Assembly (NCBI RefSeq): GCF_021582895.2
Contig: NZ_CP091139.2
Coordinates: 1,860,001 to 1,924,000 of the forward strand
From: Microbacterium elymi
GTDB lineage: Bacteria > Actinomycetota > Actinomycetes > Actinomycetales > Microbacteriaceae
Direction of reading: 5' to 3'
Length of the DNA stretch: 64,000 nt
A program made the position numbers and the translations under genes. Below the pieces are notes generated by a model. That model was not told the origin of the DNA. It saw only the letters and a list, made by a program, of their open reading frames with translations, and did not search any database. Positions 10,319 to 19,549 of this stretch are shown piece by piece; the stretch's first letter is position 1; each line of letters begins with the position of its first letter.

Positions 10319-11307
10319 CCCTTGCCTCCGATCTCGATGCCCACCGCTTCGACGGCGGGGCCCTCCAGCGCGATCGCCGGCCGGTTCCGGTCGGTTCCGC
10401 GGGCGAACCGCTTCTCGACGAAGTACTGGCCGACCATGAGCACCGACGTGAAGAACAGGTACCACAGCGACGCCACGATCAGCAGCGGGATCGGGGCGAA
10501 CAGCCGCGCCGAGATGTCGCTGGTGCGGCCGAACAGGTCGAGCGAGAACGGCACGGCCACCACCAGCGAGGTGGTCTTCAGCATCGAGATCACCTCGTTG
10601 CCGGTCGGCGGGATGATCACCCGCATCGCCTGCGGGATCACGATGCGGCGCATCGTCCTGCCCCACGGCATCCCGAGCGCCGTCGCCGCCTCTTCCTGAC
10701 CGGGGTTCACCGACAGAAGCCCGGCCCGCACGATCTCGGCCATGTACGCCGACTCGTTCAGCGCGAGGCCCACCATCGCGACCAGGAACAGCGGCGGCAC
10801 CCATTCGACCTGGATGACCGCCCAGGTGTGCACGAAGGGGATGCCGACGTTGATCGTCTTGTAGATGAGGGTGATCAGCCCCCAGAACACCAGTTGGACG
10901 TACACCGGTGTCCCGCGGAACACCCACAGGTACGCCCACGCGATCCACTTCACGACGGGATTCGGGCTCAGCCGCATCACCGCCAGCAGCAGACCCAGCA
11001 GGATGCCGATGATCATCGCCGTCACGGTCAGAGCGAGCGTGACCATGGCGCCCTGCGTGACCCGCGCGTCGAACAGGTACTTGCCGACGATGTCCCACTG
11101 GAACGTCTCGCGCTGGGCGGCGTCGAGGATGAACAGGAGCACGATGAGGACGAGGACGACGGCGATCGTCATCCGCCAGGGGTGCTTCTGCGGCACGGCA
11201 CGGATCGTCTCGGCCCGCTCCACCGGGATGTTCGCGGTGCTCGGGGGTCGGGCCCCCGGCTCGGCGGGCTCACCGCCCGCCGGGCCGGGGCGTTCGCTCT
11301 CGCTCAT
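10315..11307 (-). CDS. polar amino-acid ABC transporter permease (HisM/GlnP type)
   Basis: 330 residues. A hydrophilic Pro/Gly/Glu-rich N-terminus of about 45 residues precedes the membrane domain. The HisMQ-type permease shows [36 protein letters not shown] and the coupling loop [20 protein letters not shown], with [16 protein letters not shown] after it. A single permease gene implies a homodimer in this system. It is second in the operon, 3 nt after the binding-protein gene. Substrate class (polar or acidic amino acids) is inferred from family. Confidence 0.9.
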
Positions 11308-11310
11308 CGG

Positions 11311-12221
11311 CTACTGCTTCGAGGCGGCGTTGACGGCGGCCTCGGTGACCGCACCCGAGGCCACGCCCCACTTGTCGAGGATCTTCTTGTACGTGCCGTC
11401 GTCGATCAGCGCCTGCAGCGTCTTCTGGATGACCTGGGTCATCTCGCCGCCCTTGGGCAGTGCGAAGCCGTAGGGCGCGACCTCGAACGTGGTCCCGGCG
11501 GCCTGGATCTTGTCGGACTGCTGATGGATCGCGTGCTCCGTGATCGGCGAGTCCGCGCTCATCGCCTGCACCTGACCGAGCACGAGGGCGTTGGTCACCT
11601 GATCCTGCCCGTCGAATTTGAACACCTCGATCGCCTTCTTGCCGGCATCCGTGCACGCCTTCGACTTGGCCGGCAGCTCGTCGAGATCCTCGGTGGTCCC
11701 GGCCTGCACGGCGACCTTCAGCCCGCACGCGTTGTTCGGGTCGACCGTCTCGCCCTTCTTCGACGCCCACATGATGCCGGCGTTGTAGTAGTTGACGAAG
11801 TCGACCTGCTTCTCGCGGTCGAGGGTGTCTGTGAACGACGAGATGCCCATGTCGTATCGACCGCCGGTGATCGACGGGATGATGTTGTCGAACTTCGACT
11901 CGACGTACACCGTCGAAACCCCCAGCTTGGCCGCCAGGGCATCACCCAGGTCGATGTCCCAGCCGACGATCTTGCCGGTGTCGTCCTTGGACTCATTGGG
12001 GGCGTACGTCGGGTCGGTGCCGATCTGCAGGGAGCCGGCGTCGGCGATCTTGCTGGGCAGGAGCTTGGCCAGCGCGTCGTCCTTCGTGACGCCGTACGGG
12101 TTCGAGGCCGATTCGCCACCGCCGCTGGACCCGGGGTTCTCTGCGGCCTGGTTGTTGACACAACCGGTCAGCAAGGCGCTGCCGCGGCGAGCGCCACCGG
12201 CAGAACGAGCATCCTTCGCAT
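11311..12221 (-). CDS. amino-acid ABC transporter solute-binding lipoprotein (SBP family 3)
   Basis: About 303 residues; ATG at 12221 with an AGGAAAGG ribosome binding site. The signal MRRMLVLPVALAAAA must join LLTGC (lipobox, lipidated Cys), but a frame break at about 12170-12190 in a GCAGCG/CTTGC context separates them. The mature domain carries the family-3 features GWDIDLGDALAAKLG, FDNIIPSITGGRYDMGISSF, VAVQAGTTEDLDEL and PYGFALPKG. It is first gene of the leftward amino-acid operon and divergent from the ABC-2 exporter at 12429. Its true start cannot be much further upstream because the intergenic region begins there. Confidence 0.82.
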
Positions 12222-12428
12222 TTCTTGCCTTTCCTCTTCACTGAGGGGACTGCTCCGGCACATCGGGCGTTGCCGGCCCCTGAAGTCTATGTACACCCGA
12301 ACCGTCGCCAGGTGACGATCTGGTCTCTTCGTGTCTGGTGCGGCAGACACGATCTCGTGACGAATGTCATGGGCGGAACGTGACGGGAGTGTGCGGGGCA
12401 TCGGGGCGCGGCATCCGAGCATGGAGAC
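12222..12428. promoter_or_regulatory. divergent intergenic region, amino-acid importer / ABC-2 exporter
   Basis: About 207 bp separate two divergent operons. On the minus strand TACATAGACT at about 12285-12294 could supply a -10. I see no clear operator palindrome or structured leader. Confidence 0.3.
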
Positions 12429-13422
12429 ATGGAATCGACAGCACTGACAGAACGCATCGGGACGGATGCCGCATCCGCCGCCCTTCCGCCGGCGATCGCG
12501 GCGACCGGACTGACCAAGAGCTTCGGGCGCGTGCGCGCCGTGGACGGGGTGGACCTCCACGTCGAGGCGGGCGAGGTCGTCGCCTTCCTCGGACCGAACG
12601 GGGCCGGCAAGACCACGACGATCGACCTGATCCTGGGCCTGAGCCAGCCCGACACCGGCCAGATCAGCGTCTTCGGCACCTCGCCGCGCGGCGCCATCTC
12701 GCGCGGCTACGTGTCGGCGGTGCTGCAGACCGGCGGGCTGCTCAAGGACCTCACCGTCCGCGAGACGGTCGAGCTGACCGCGAGCCTGTTCTCGGACACC
12801 CGGCCGGTGGACGAGGTGCTCGATCGGGCCGGCATCCGCGACATCGGCGACCGGATGGTCGGCAAGTGCTCGGGCGGGCAGGAGCGAGCGGTTGCGGTTC
12901 GCGATGGCGCTGCTGAGCGACCCGGGCGTCCTGATCCTGGACGAGCCGACCACCGGCATGGATGTCGAGGGCCGTCGCGCGTTCTGGCAGGCCATCCGCG
13001 CCGACGCTGGTCGGGGCCGGACGGTCCTGTTCGCGACGCACTACCTGGAAGAGGCGGATGCCTACGCCGACCGCATCGTCCTGATGAGCCACGGCCGGAT
13101 CGTCGCCGACGGGCAGGCCGCGCAGATCAAGAACCTCGTGTCCGGCCGGATCGTCCGTGCGACCCTGCCCGGCGCCGACCCGGTGGCCCTCGCGGCCGTC
13201 CCCGGGGTCAAGGATGTCGAGGTGCAGGGTGAGCGCGTGGTCATCGGCACGTCCGACTCGGACGCCCTGGCCCGCCACCTGCTCACCACCACCGAGGCCC
13301 GCGACCTGGAGATCTCGTCGCAGAACCTGGAGAGCGTGTTCCTCGCGCTCACCTCGGATGGGGCGGGCGCTTCCGCCGCATCCACCGTGTCCACAGCATC
13401 CATCGAAGGAGACCAGCGATGA
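12429..13422 (+). CDS. ABC-2 type exporter ATP-binding protein (DrrA-like)
   Basis: About 330 residues. Walker A is GPNGAGKTT (about residues 57-65), then a Q-loop VLQTGG, a signature CSGGQ, Walker B VLILDEPTTGMD and H-loop ATHYLEEAD. A DrrA-type C-terminal domain of about 100 residues ends in NLESVFLALT. An insertion at about 12888 (GAGCAGCGG read as GAGCGAGCGG) shifts the frame between the signature and Walker B. The first 15 residues are variable; the ATG at 12429 fits. The stop overlaps the permease ATG (ATGA). The pair likely exports a small hydrophobic compound or drug, and the downstream two-component system may regulate it. Confidence 0.87.
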
Positions 13423-14240
13423 CCGTCACCGCCACCCCGCAGGGCCGGGTCAGCCTGGAGCGGAAGGTTCCGCCGCTCGGCGGGTTCAACCTGCGCTTCC
13501 TGGGGCTCGAGCTCAAGCGCCGCTTCCGCAACTACCGCACGCTCGTGTTCACCGTGATCTTCCCGGTCGCCATGTACTTCATGGTCGGCTACCCGCAGCG
13601 CAACACCCCGCTGATCGACGGACACCCCATCGATCAGGGCGGGCTGTCGGTCGCGGCCTACCTCATGGTGTCGATGGCCGTGTACGGGGCGATGATGTCG
13701 GCCACGGCATCCGGCGCCGCCGTCGCGGTGGAGCGCTCGCTCGGGTGGAGTCGCCAGCTGCGACTCACCCCGCTGTCGCCGGTCGCGGCGGTGGCCACGA
13801 AGGTGGTCGGCGGCATGGTGTTCGGCCTGGTCGCGATCGTGGCGACCTACCTGGCCGGCGCCTTCACCGGCGTGCACATGAGCGGGTCGCAGTGGATTGT
13901 GTCGGCGCTGGTCGCCTGGCTGCTCGGGTCGGCGGTGTTCACGACCCTGGGACTGATGATGGGCTACCTGGTGCCCGGCGAGAACGCCATGCAGCTGACG
14001 AGCCTGGTGATCGTGTTCCTCGCGTTCATCGGCGGCCTGTTCTACCCGGTGAGCATGATGCCGCCGGTGCTGCAGGATGTCGCGGCCTGGACACCCGTGT
14101 TCGGCATCGGAGAGCTCAGCCGCGCTCCCCTGACCGGCGAGGGATTCGACCTCGGCGCTCTGCTGAACGTCCTGCTGTGGCTGGGCCTGTTCATCGTGGG
14201 CACCGCGCTGCTGTTCCGTCGCGACACCAAGCGCGTCTAG
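13419..14240 (+). CDS. ABC-2 type exporter permease (DrrB-like)
   Basis: 273 residues with six predicted membrane helices. These include TLVFTVIFPVAMYFMVGYPQ near residue 42, a helix pair around AAYLMVSMAVYGAMMSATAS, and a last helix at LLWLGLFIVGTALLFR. An ABC-2 signature-like stretch (LVIVFLAFIGGLFYPVSMMP) lies near residue 190. The frame is uninterrupted. It is translationally coupled to the ATPase. The 20-bp repeat array begins 27 bp after its TAG. Confidence 0.9.
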   Translation: MTVTATPQGRVSLERKVPPLGGFNLRFLGLELKRRFRNYRTLVFTVIFPVAMYFMVGYPQRNTPLIDGHPIDQGGLSVAAYLMVSMAVYGAMMSATASGAAVAVERSLGWSRQLRLTPLSPVAAVATKVVGGMVFGLVAIVATYLAGAFTGVHMSGSQWIVSALVAWLLGSAVFTTLGLMMGYLVPGENAMQLTSLVIVFLAFIGGLFYPVSMMPPVLQDVAAWTPVFGIGELSRAPLTGEGFDLGALLNVLLWLGLFIVGTALLFRRDTKRV

Positions 14241-14266
14241 CCCGCCCCCGCCCCGCCCCTCCCCTC

Positions 14267-14520
14267 CGAGATTGTCCTCCGTCCGCCGAGATTGTCCTCC
14301 GTCCGCCGAGATTGTCCTCCGTCCGCCGAGATTGTCCCGGGGACGGGGGCACAATCTCGAGACACCGAGAACAACCTCGCGGAACCAAGGACAACCTCGC
14401 GGAACCAAGCACAACCTCGCGGAACCAAGCACAACCTCGCGCGACCAAGCACAATCTCGAGACACCGAGAACAACCTCGCGGAACCGAGGACAACCTCGC
14501 GCGACCGAGGACAACCTCGG
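14267..14520. repeat. 13-unit inverted array of 20-bp repeats
   Basis: Four units on the left read CCGAGATTGTCC plus a spacer at an exact 20-bp step (14267, 14287, 14307, 14327). From 14351 the reverse-complement core ACAAYCTCG recurs nine times at the same 20-bp step (14351 through 14511). Spacers on the right arm alternate among a few forms (GCGGAACCAAG, GCGCGACCGAG, AGACACCGAG). Facing arms could form long stems. It fills the 321-bp gap between the exporter permease and the histidine kinase gene. The units are too short and the spacers too similar for a CRISPR array. Confidence 0.92.
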
Positions 14521-14561
14521 CGCACGCGGCGCACCGCGGCCCACGATCTAAGGTGAAGTTC

Positions 14562-15748
14562 ATGCACGAGGACGCGCCCTGCCCCCGCGCTGCGGCCGGA
14601 TCCCTTCAGCGGACCGCCCTGGCCCGTGCGCGCGGCAGCGCTCGGTCCCCGCTCGGTCACCCCGCTGCCGCAGCGGCTCTGCTCCCGCGGCGCGGTCAGC
14701 TGGTACTTCGGCGCAACCGTCGCCCTGCTCTGGCTGATCAGCGCCGGGCAGGAGATCGTGGCCGAGGCGGCGACGACGACCTCGGCCGTCCTGGGCATCG
14801 CCGCGCTCGTCGCGTACGCCGTGGGCTTCCTCGTGGTCGTCCCCCTGGGGTGGGGTGCGGGCACCCGTACCCGACTGCTGCTGACTGTCGGGCTGTTCGC
14901 CCTCTCGTTCACGATGTTCCCGTGGCTGTCCTGGGGTGTGCGCGGTCTGTGGACCTACGTCGGGGTGGCCCTCGGCATGATGGTGGTCTCGTGGCCGCTC
15001 ACCCTGACGGCGATCACCGGGCTGACGCTGCTGGCGGGCTGGTTCGGCTTCCTGCTGGACGGGTGGGCCGAAGACGACTTCTGGGTCCCGGCGATCACCT
15101 TCTCGATCTCGCTCATGATGACCTCGTTCGCCCGCACCCTCGCGGCGATGAATCAGCTGCGCGCGACCCAGGATCAGCTCGAGGCGATGGCGGCGGAACG
15201 TGAGCGCGGCCGGATGGCGCGCGACATCCACGACATCCTCGGGCACTCGCTGACCGTGATCACCGTGAAGTCCGAGCTGGCATCCCGTCTCATCGAGGCC
15301 GACCCGGCCCGCGCCAAAGCCGAGGTCACCGAGATCGAAGCGCTCGCCCGCGGGGCGCTCGCCGATGTGCGGGCGACCGTCGCCGGCTCGCGAGGCGTGA
15401 CCCTCAGCGGCGAGCTGGCCGCGGCACGGGTCGCCCTGCACGCGGCCGGGATCGCCGCGGAGCTTCCGCGGGCCACGGATGCCGTGCCCGCCGCGCGACG
15501 GGAGCTTGCGGCGTGGGTGATCCGCGAGGGGGTGACGAACGTCGTCCGCCACTCCCGAGCGGGACGGTGCGAGGTGCGGATCGGCGAACGCGAGATCGAG
15601 ATCGCCGACGACGGCGTCGGGCCCGTGGCATCCGCCGCGTCGTCGACCGGACTGTCCGGGCTTGCGCGAGCGCGTCGAGGCCGCCGGTGGAAGAATGTCG
15701 ATCGGCCGCAGCGACCTGGGCGGCTTCAGCCTGAAGGTGATGCTGTGA
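14562..15748 (+). CDS. sensor histidine kinase, DesK/NarL-partner type (HisKA_3)
   Basis: About 395 residues. Four to five membrane helices occupy the N-terminal half (WYFGATVALLWLISA, AVLGIAALVAYAVGFLVVV and others). A HisKA_3 domain follows, with phospho-acceptor His in RDIHDILGHSLTVI, and a degenerate HATPase_c with REGVTNVVRHS and a DDGVG G-box. The ATG at 14562, with AAGGTGAA before it, needs a frame change at about 14580-14595 to join the main frame; GTG 14626 is an alternative start without it. An insertion near 15665 (GGGCTGCGC read as GGGCTTGCGC) displaces the last 28 residues, which then end at TGA 15748. Signal unknown. Confidence 0.83.
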
Positions 15749-16350
15749 TCCGTCTGCTCATCGCCGACGACCAGGCGCTGGTGCGCGGGGCGCTGTCGGC
15801 GCTGCTGGCTCTGGAGACCGACATCGACGTGGTCGCCGAGGTCGGACGTGGCGACGAGGTCGTCGCGGCGGCGCAGACATCCCACCCCGATGTCGCGCTG
15901 CTCGACATCGAGATGCCCGGCATCGACGGCATCGCCGCCGCCACGCAACTGCGGGCGGTGATGCCGGGATGCCGCGTCCTCATCGTCACGACGTTCGGGC
16001 GGCCCGGATACCTGAAGCGCGCGATGCAGGCCGGGGCCTCCGGCTTCGTCGTCAAGGACACCCCGGCGGCCCAGCTGGCCGACGCGGTGCGCCGTGTGGC
16101 TCAGGGGCTGCGTGTGGTCGACCCGGTGCTGGCGGCGGAGTCGCTCGCCCAGGGGGACTCTCCGCTGACCGAGCGCGAGACCGACGTGCTCGAGGCCGCG
16201 CGGGCGGGCGGCTCGATCGCCGACATCGCCCGCATCCTGCATCTGTCCGAGGGAACGGTGCGCAACCACCTGTCCAGCGCGATCGGCAAGACCGGCGGAC
16301 GCAATCGTGCCGACGCGGCCCGCATCGCCGAGGGGAACGGCTGGCTCTAG
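15745..16350 (+). CDS. NarL/FixJ-family response regulator (DesR-like)
   Basis: 201 residues. The receiver domain has the acidic pocket ADDQ, phospho-acceptor Asp in VALLDIEMPGIDG and conserved Lys in FVVKDTP. A LuxR-type HTH follows, with LTERETDVLEAARAGGSIAD and HLSEGTVRNHLSSAIGK. The GTG start overlaps the kinase stop (GTGA), so the two form one coupled operon. Its DNA target could be the adjacent exporter promoter or the 20-bp repeat array; that is inference only. Confidence 0.9.
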   Translation: MIRLLIADDQALVRGALSALLALETDIDVVAEVGRGDEVVAAAQTSHPDVALLDIEMPGIDGIAAATQLRAVMPGCRVLIVTTFGRPGYLKRAMQAGASGFVVKDTPAAQLADAVRRVAQGLRVVDPVLAAESLAQGDSPLTERETDVLEAARAGGSIADIARILHLSEGTVRNHLSSAIGKTGGRNRADAARIAEGNGWL

Positions 16351-16363
16351 CCCGGCTCAGCCG

Positions 16364-17793
16364 TCAGCCGCGCGCGGCCCACCACGCGCGCAGGCGCCGC
16401 TCGGCCTCGTCCGGGCCCAGCATCCCCTCATCCAGACGCAGGTCGAGCAGGAAGCGGTATGCCTCGCCCACCTCGCGTCCGGGCGGGATGTCCAGGATCT
16501 CCTGGATCTGGTTGCCGTCCAGCTCGGGGCGGATGGCGTTCATCTCCTCCTGCGCGGCGAGCTCGTCGATGCGCTGCTCGATGTCGTCGTATGCCGATGC
16601 GAGCATGCGCGCCTTGCGCTTGTTGCGCGTGGTCACATCGGCACGGGTCAGGATGTGCAGCCGCTCGAGCTCGTCCCCGGCGTCGCGCACGTACCGGCGC
16701 ACCGCGGCATCCGTCCATGCGCCCTCGGCATAGCCGAAGAACCGCAGGTGCAGCTCGATGAGCTTGGTGACGGTGTCGATGGTCGCCGAGTCGAACCGCA
16801 GCTCGCGCAGCCGCTTGCGCGCCAGCCGGGAGCCGCGGATGTCGTGGTGGTGGAACGTGACCGCCCCACCCGGCTCGAGCTTGCGGGTGGAGGGCTTGCC
16901 GATGTCGTGCAGAAGCGCCGCCAGCCGCAGCGGCAGGTCGGGCGCCTGGCCCGGATGCCGCTGCTGCTCGAGCTCGATCGCCTGCCGCAGCACGGTCAGC
17001 GAGTGCTCGTAGACGTCCTTGTGGTGGTGATGCTCGTCCACCTCGAGCCGCAGCGCCGGCACCTCCGGCAGGAACTGCGCCATCAGCCCGGTCTCCACGA
17101 GCAGACGGATGCCGCGGCCCGGGTCGCCGGTGGCCAGCAGTCGCAGCGCTCGCCCTGAATGCGCTCGGCCGACACGATCTGGATCGTCTCGCGCAAGCTC
17201 TTCGATGGCCGCGACCGTGTCCGGGTCGACGGTGAACTCGAGCTTGCGAGGCGAAGCGGGCGGCCCGCAGCATCCGCAGCGGGTCGTCGCCGAAGCTGAT
17301 CCGCGGATCGATCGGGGTGCGCAGGACCTCGCGCATCAGGTCGTCGACCCCGCCCGTCGGGTCGACGAGCCGCTTGCCGGGCAAGCTCGAGCGCCATCGC
17401 GTTCACGGTGAAGTCGCGGCGCACCAGGTCGCCCTCCAGGCGATCGCCGAACGCGACCACCGGCTTGCGGGTCGTGCCGTCATAGCTGTCGGCGCGGTAG
17501 GTGGTGATCTCGACCTGCTCGCCCGACACGCGCGCGCCGATCGTGCCGAACTCGCGCCCGATATCCCAGCGCGCTGTGGAGATCGGCGTGACGATCCGCA
17601 GGATCTCGTCCGGCTGCGCGTCGGTGGTGAAGTCGAGGTCGTGGGTGTCGCGGCCGAGCAGGGCGTCGCGCACGGGTCCGCCGACGAGGGCGAGCTCCCG
17701 GCCCGCGGCGGCGAAGGCGCGCGCCAGGCGATCGACCGGGTCCGATGCGGCCAGCGCGTCCAGGCGCGCCACGGAGTCGGCCATCTTGAGCAT
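16364..17793 (-). CDS. pcnA: CCA-adding tRNA nucleotidyltransferase with HD domain
   Basis: About 476 residues, adds or repairs the 3'-CCA of tRNA. The polymerase-beta-fold head contains ALVGGPVRDALLGRDTHDLD (GG motif and catalytic Asp pair), FGTIGARV, and the RRDFTVNAMA motif. The C-terminal HD domain has LLHDIGKPSTR. Three breaks must be joined: near 17387 (GAGCTGCCC read as GAGCTTGCCC), near 17245 (TCGCAGCTC read as TCGCAAGCTC) and near 17155. I chose the ATG at 17793 (MLKMADSV); an upstream ATG at 17829 would run into the neighbouring gene. It is convergent with the response regulator. Confidence 0.87.
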
Positions 17794-17803
17794 GGGTTCC
17801 AGC

Positions 17804-19438
17804 CTAACCGGGGTGGGCGACGCCATCATCTGTGGGCGAATCCGCCGCGAAGTCGAGGAATCCGCAGAATGTCAGCTCGCGCACCCGCGGCAGCAGGTCC
17901 GCGCACAGCGCCGACTCGTCCACCTCGAGCAGCTGGGCGATGGCGCCGATCAGCGGGCCGACGGCCAGGTCGCCGTCGCACGCGCCGACGAGTGCGGCCA
18001 GTGCCGGGTCGACCTCGATCGTCCGGCCGAGTCCGCCGCCCTGGCGCAGCTCGATCACGCTCGGCGCCTCGGCTCCGGGCAGATGGTGCCGTGCCTCGGT
18101 GACGTCCGCGGCGACCGTCAGGACGGATGCCGTCAATTCGGCGTCATCGAGCAGCGCCAGCCGGTCGTGCCTGACCAGTGCCTGACCGAGGTGCAGGCCG
18201 AGGCCGCTCTCGGCGACCGGCTGGGTCGCCCGCTCGTACCGTGCCAGCGTCGGCCCGTGCCCGAACGGCCGGCGCAGCAGGACGTAGCCGAATCCGATCG
18301 CCTGGACGCCGCGCGCCGCGAAGTCGTCGAGCCAGGCGCCGAGCAGGGCGTCGTGCGCCGCCGTGCCCGGCAGTGTCCCGGCATCCCTGATCCACAGCTC
18401 GGCGTAGGCGACCGGGTCCAGCAGCTCGCGCTCGATGACCCACGCGTCCAGCGGCTCGGGTGCGGCCTCCACCCAGGCCCGGACGCGCTCCAGCCCGGTC
18501 CGGCCGTCGCGGCTCTCCCAGTTCGCGAGGCAGCTGCGCGGTCCCGCCGGGCGCGAGCACCGCCGGGACGCCGGCGATGAACTCGGCGACCAGGTCGTCG
18601 CCGACGCGCCCGCCGTCCCGGTACTCGTAGGCGGGCACGCCCGACGCGCGGGGGGTGATCACGAACGGCGGGTTCGACACGACCCGGTCGAATCGCTCGC
18701 CGGCGACCGGCGCGAACAGGTCACCCGATCGGGTCTGGATGCCCGTCACCCCGTTCAGCAGCGCGTTGAGCCGGGTGTACCGCAGGGCCCGCTCGGAGAC
18801 GTCGGTGGCGACGACGGATGCCGCAGCCCGCCGTGCCCGCAGCGCCTGGATGCCGCACCCCGTCCCGACGTCCAGCGCCCGATCCACCGGTCCGGGCAGC
18901 TGGATGCCGGCGAGCGTCAGCGACGCGCCGCCCACCCCGAGCACGTGGTCCTCGGCAGCGGCCCGCCGATCGCAACCTCGTCGAGGTCGCTGGCGATCCA
19001 CCATTCGTCGTCGCCGGTCGCGTCCGCGAACCCCTGCGGACGCACCAGGGCGCGGGCGCGGACGAGATCGCCGTCCCGCGCCGCGAGCCCGAGCGCGACG
19101 AGCCCGTCGATCCCGGTGCGGGGGAAGGCGGCGGATGCCGCGTCCGCGCCGATCTCGTCCCCGAGGCCGAACAGCAGGGCGATCGATGCGAGCGGACGGG
19201 GGTCGGCCACCAGGCGCCGGCGCGCCGGCAGCGCGGGCCCGCGGCCGAGCAACCCGTCGACATCCGTCCCCCAGGCCGTGCGCAGCCGGTCGGTGCGATA
19301 CCCGGCGTCGTCCAGATCGGCCGCGAGCGCCCGGCAGAGCTCGGGGCTGGGCTCGCCTCCGGACGCGCGAGCGGGCCCGCCTCCGGACGCGCGAGCGGGC
19401 TCTCGGGTCGGGTCGGAATCGGGTTCAGGCTGCGGCAT
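17804..19438 (-). CDS. class I SAM-dependent methyltransferase of the N-methyltransferase (NPPF) type
   Basis: About 545 residues. An N-terminal helical domain of about 150 residues precedes a Rossmann methyltransferase core, with SAM motif LDVGTGCGIQAL and catalytic SNPPFVI typical of amino-methyltransferases acting on protein, RNA or DNA glutamine/adenine. A C-terminal extension of about 200 residues follows. Two breaks occur: near 18950 (a lost base at CTGCC) and near 18532 (GCAGCTGCTCGC read with an extra C). After the ATG there is a short duplicated segment (two copies of ARASGG) from a 24-bp direct repeat near 19360-19405. Substrate unknown. It is divergent from the DUF6049 gene. Confidence 0.75.
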
Positions 19439-19549
19439 CCTTCCATTCAACCGCGCCCGTGCTCCGGCGCGCGCTCGGGAAGCGCAGAGCCCGTCCCCCG
19501 TAGAATCGCACCTGTTCGCATGCCGCGCGGCGTGCGCACGCCAACCACC

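Noticed and set aside
14267..14520. CRISPR array
   Set aside because: Units are 20 bp including spacer, spacers repeat among units, orientation flips midway and no cas genes are present.
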